Assembly (NCBI GenBank): GCA_031177845.1
Contig: JAPSGG010000071.1
Span: forward strand, 1-7,096
Direction: 5' to 3'
Source of the DNA: Chromatiales bacterium
GTDB lineage: Bacteria; Pseudomonadota; Gammaproteobacteria; JACCYU01
Length of the DNA: 7,096 nucleotides
A program made the position numbers and the translations under genes. Positions 5,764-7,096 of this stretch are shown in pieces. A model generated the notes under the pieces. That model saw nothing but the letters and a program-made list of their open reading frames with translations, made no database searches and had not been told where the DNA came from. Each line of letters starts with the position of its first letter. The first letter of the stretch is position 1.

Positions 5764-6141
5764 TCAATGGTCTCGCCGACGACTTGAGTCTCCGCTGCTC
5801 AGTGCCTCATCGATCAGCGCGTCGACCCGCGCGCCCTTTTCCTCGGTATCGTCGTAGACAAATCGCAGTTTTGGCACGCCGCGCATCTTCAAGCGCCGAC
5901 CCAACTCACCCCGCAGGAAGCCCGCGGCGCGGTTCAATCCGGCCTCGCTGGTGCGGATCGTCTCGTGATCGCCTAGCACGGTAAAGTAAACCCTGGCGTG
6001 GGCGAGATCGCGCGACACCTCGACGTCGACAATCGTCACCATGCCGATGCGCGGATCCTTCACTGTGTCATGCACGAGCTGAGCCAGCTCGCGATGGATC
6101 TGTTCGCCGACCCGCAAGGTGCGGGGAAATTCTTTTGGCAT
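5764..6141 (-). CDS. rbfA: 30S ribosome-binding factor RbfA
   Basis: RbfA binds the immature 30S subunit near the 5' helix of 16S rRNA and is needed for late processing and for growth in the cold. The 125-residue protein is slightly shorter than the E. coli form (133). It begins MPKEFPRTLRVGEQIHREL and contains the family blocks KDPRIGMVTIVDVEVSRDL, HARVYFTVLG, AAGFLRGELGRRLKMRGVPKL and FVYDD, which make up the single KH-like domain, then a charged tail ending RRRDH and a TGA. The start is ATG with no good Shine-Dalgarno; only GAAG lies close. An inverted repeat (6147-6153 with 6171-6177) covers the initiation region. It lies between infB and truB as in E. coli and is probably co-transcribed with both. 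Confidence 0.96.
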   Translation of the reverse strand: MPKEFPRTLRVGEQIHRELAQLVHDTVKDPRIGMVTIVDVEVSRDLAHARVYFTVLGDHETIRTSEAGLNRAAGFLRGELGRRLKMRGVPKLRFVYDDTEEKGARVDALIDEALSSGDSSRRRDH

Positions 6142-6146
6142 ATGGC

Positions 6147-6177
6147 TTCGCCAGGAGATAGCGGCCAGAGTGGCGAA
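6147..6177 (-). other. Hairpin covering the rbfA start region
   Basis: On the minus strand TTCGCCA (6177-6171) and TGGCGAA (6153-6147) form a perfect seven-pair stem with a 17-base loop. The 3' arm ends five bases before the rbfA ATG and includes the only purine stretch that could serve as its Shine-Dalgarno. It could modulate rbfA translation; that is inference. Confidence 0.45.
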
Positions 6178-6233
6178 TAGGAGCTTGAAATAGACGACTA
6201 GCGATCTGCCCTTTACCTATTTTTCCTCATCCC

Positions 6234-7096
6234 CTACAGTTTTCGCGCCACCTCGATGCGCTCGTAGACCTCGATCTGGTCACCGGGTTTCACATCGTTG
6301 TAGTGCTTGACCGCGATGCCGCACTCGGTGCCCATGCGCACCTCATTAACATCGTCCTTGTGACGCCGCAGTGACTCCAGCTCGCCCTCGTAGATGACCA
6401 CATTTTCGCGCAACACGCGGATCGGATTGCCCTTACGCACCACGCCTTCCACGACCAGGCAGCCAGCCACGGCGCCGAAACGAGATGACTTGAAGACATC
6501 CTTAACCTGGGCCAGTCCGATGATCTCTTCCCGCGTCTCGGGCGACAATAGACCGCTCATGGCCTTCTTCACGTCATCGATAGCCTCATAGATGACGCTG
6601 TAGTAGCGCAAATCCACGCCCTGTTCCTCGGCGGCGCGTCTGGCCGACGCGTCGGCGCGCACGTTGAACCCGATCACCGTCGCCTTCGAGGCCACGGCCA
6701 GGTTGATATCGGATTCATTGATGCCGCCCACACTGGCTACCACGATCTTGACCTGCACCTCGTCGGTCGAGAGCTTCTCCAAGGCGTCGCGCAGCGCCTC
6801 GGCGCTGCCCTGCACGTCCGTCTTAAGCAGGATATTGACCGCCGCGGCCTCGCCTTCCTTCATCTGGCTGAAGATATTTTCCAGCTTGGCTGTCTGTTGG
6901 CTGGCGAGCTTACTGTCGCGGGATCTGTTCTGACGCAGCGCGGCGACCTCGCGGGCCTTGCGCTCGTCGGCCACGACGATCACGTCGTCGCCGGCGTTGG
7001 GCGCACCGGACAGGCCCAGTACGACCACCGGCATGGAAGGGCTCGCGCTGGCCACTTCCTGGCCCTGATCATCGAACATCGCCCGCACGCGGCCAT
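6234..7096 (-). CDS. infB: Translation initiation factor IF-2, C-terminal part
   Basis: IF-2 is the GTPase that brings initiator fMet-tRNA to the 30S subunit and promotes subunit joining. Only the last 287 or so residues are present; the gene runs off the right edge, where the frame is already open (GRVRAM at the boundary, as in E. coli IF2). The GTPase domain lies outside the window. Seen here are the end of the second beta-barrel domain ([20 protein letters not shown]), the linker [10 protein letters not shown], the IF2-specific domain ([59 protein letters not shown]) and the C-terminal initiator-tRNA-binding domain ([57 protein letters not shown]), ending ARKL and TAG. The visible part is intact. 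It is upstream of rbfA by 92 bp in the conserved infB-rbfA-truB-rpsO-pnp order. Confidence 0.98.
   Translation of the reverse strand, partial: GRVRAMFDDQGQEVASASPSMPVVVLGLSGAPNAGDDVIVVADERKAREVAALRQNRSRDSKLASQQTAKLENIFSQMKEGEAAAVNILLKTDVQGSAEALRDALEKLSTDEVQVKIVVASVGGINESDINLAVASKATVIGFNVRADASARRAAEEQGVDLRYYSVIYEAIDDVKKAMSGLLSPETREEIIGLAQVKDVFKSSRFGAVAGCLVVEGVVRKGNPIRVLRENVVIYEGELESLRRHKDDVNEVRMGTECGIAVKHYNDVKPGDQIEVYERIEVARKL

Overview
This 7.1 kb window comes from a bacterial chromosome, most likely a gammaproteobacterium. That inference rests on the infB-rbfA-truB-rpsO-pnp gene order and on the close similarity, recalled from memory, of the products to Escherichia coli IF2, RbfA, TruB, S15 and PNPase. 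DNA is moderately GC-rich in the genes. Every gene I can support reads on the minus strand, so transcription runs from position 7096 towards 1.

The right two thirds is a conserved translation and RNA-metabolism cluster. In transcription order it holds infB (C-terminal part only, cut by the window edge), rbfA (30S maturation), truB (tRNA pseudouridine-55 synthase), rpsO (ribosomal protein S15) and pnp (polynucleotide phosphorylase). All reading frames are intact. rpsO has a strong Shine-Dalgarno site and a possible extended -10 promoter upstream. pnp most likely starts at a GTG, chosen by its Shine-Dalgarno spacing, and ends at a convincing intrinsic terminator (2046-2069).

Below pnp, between 1891 and 912, lies a broken ECF sigma factor / RskA-type anti-sigma pair. 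The sigma part keeps region 2 but has a frameshift and lacks all of region 4. It runs straight into the N-terminus of the anti-sigma factor, which carries several frameshifts, a TGG-to-TGA nonsense codon and a perfect 21-bp tandem duplication. The frames on both sides are clean, so I read this as a decayed regulatory locus, not general sequencing noise.

The left end holds a small DUF2905-type two-helix membrane protein (635-835), a promoter-like site followed at once by an intrinsic terminator (561-632), and msrB (26-439), a zinc-binding methionine-R-sulfoxide reductase with a strong ribosome binding site.

I see no mobile element, CRISPR array, tRNA or rRNA. Nothing here is clearly a new system. 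The most informative observations are the sigma/anti-sigma remnant and several inverted repeats in the spacers.
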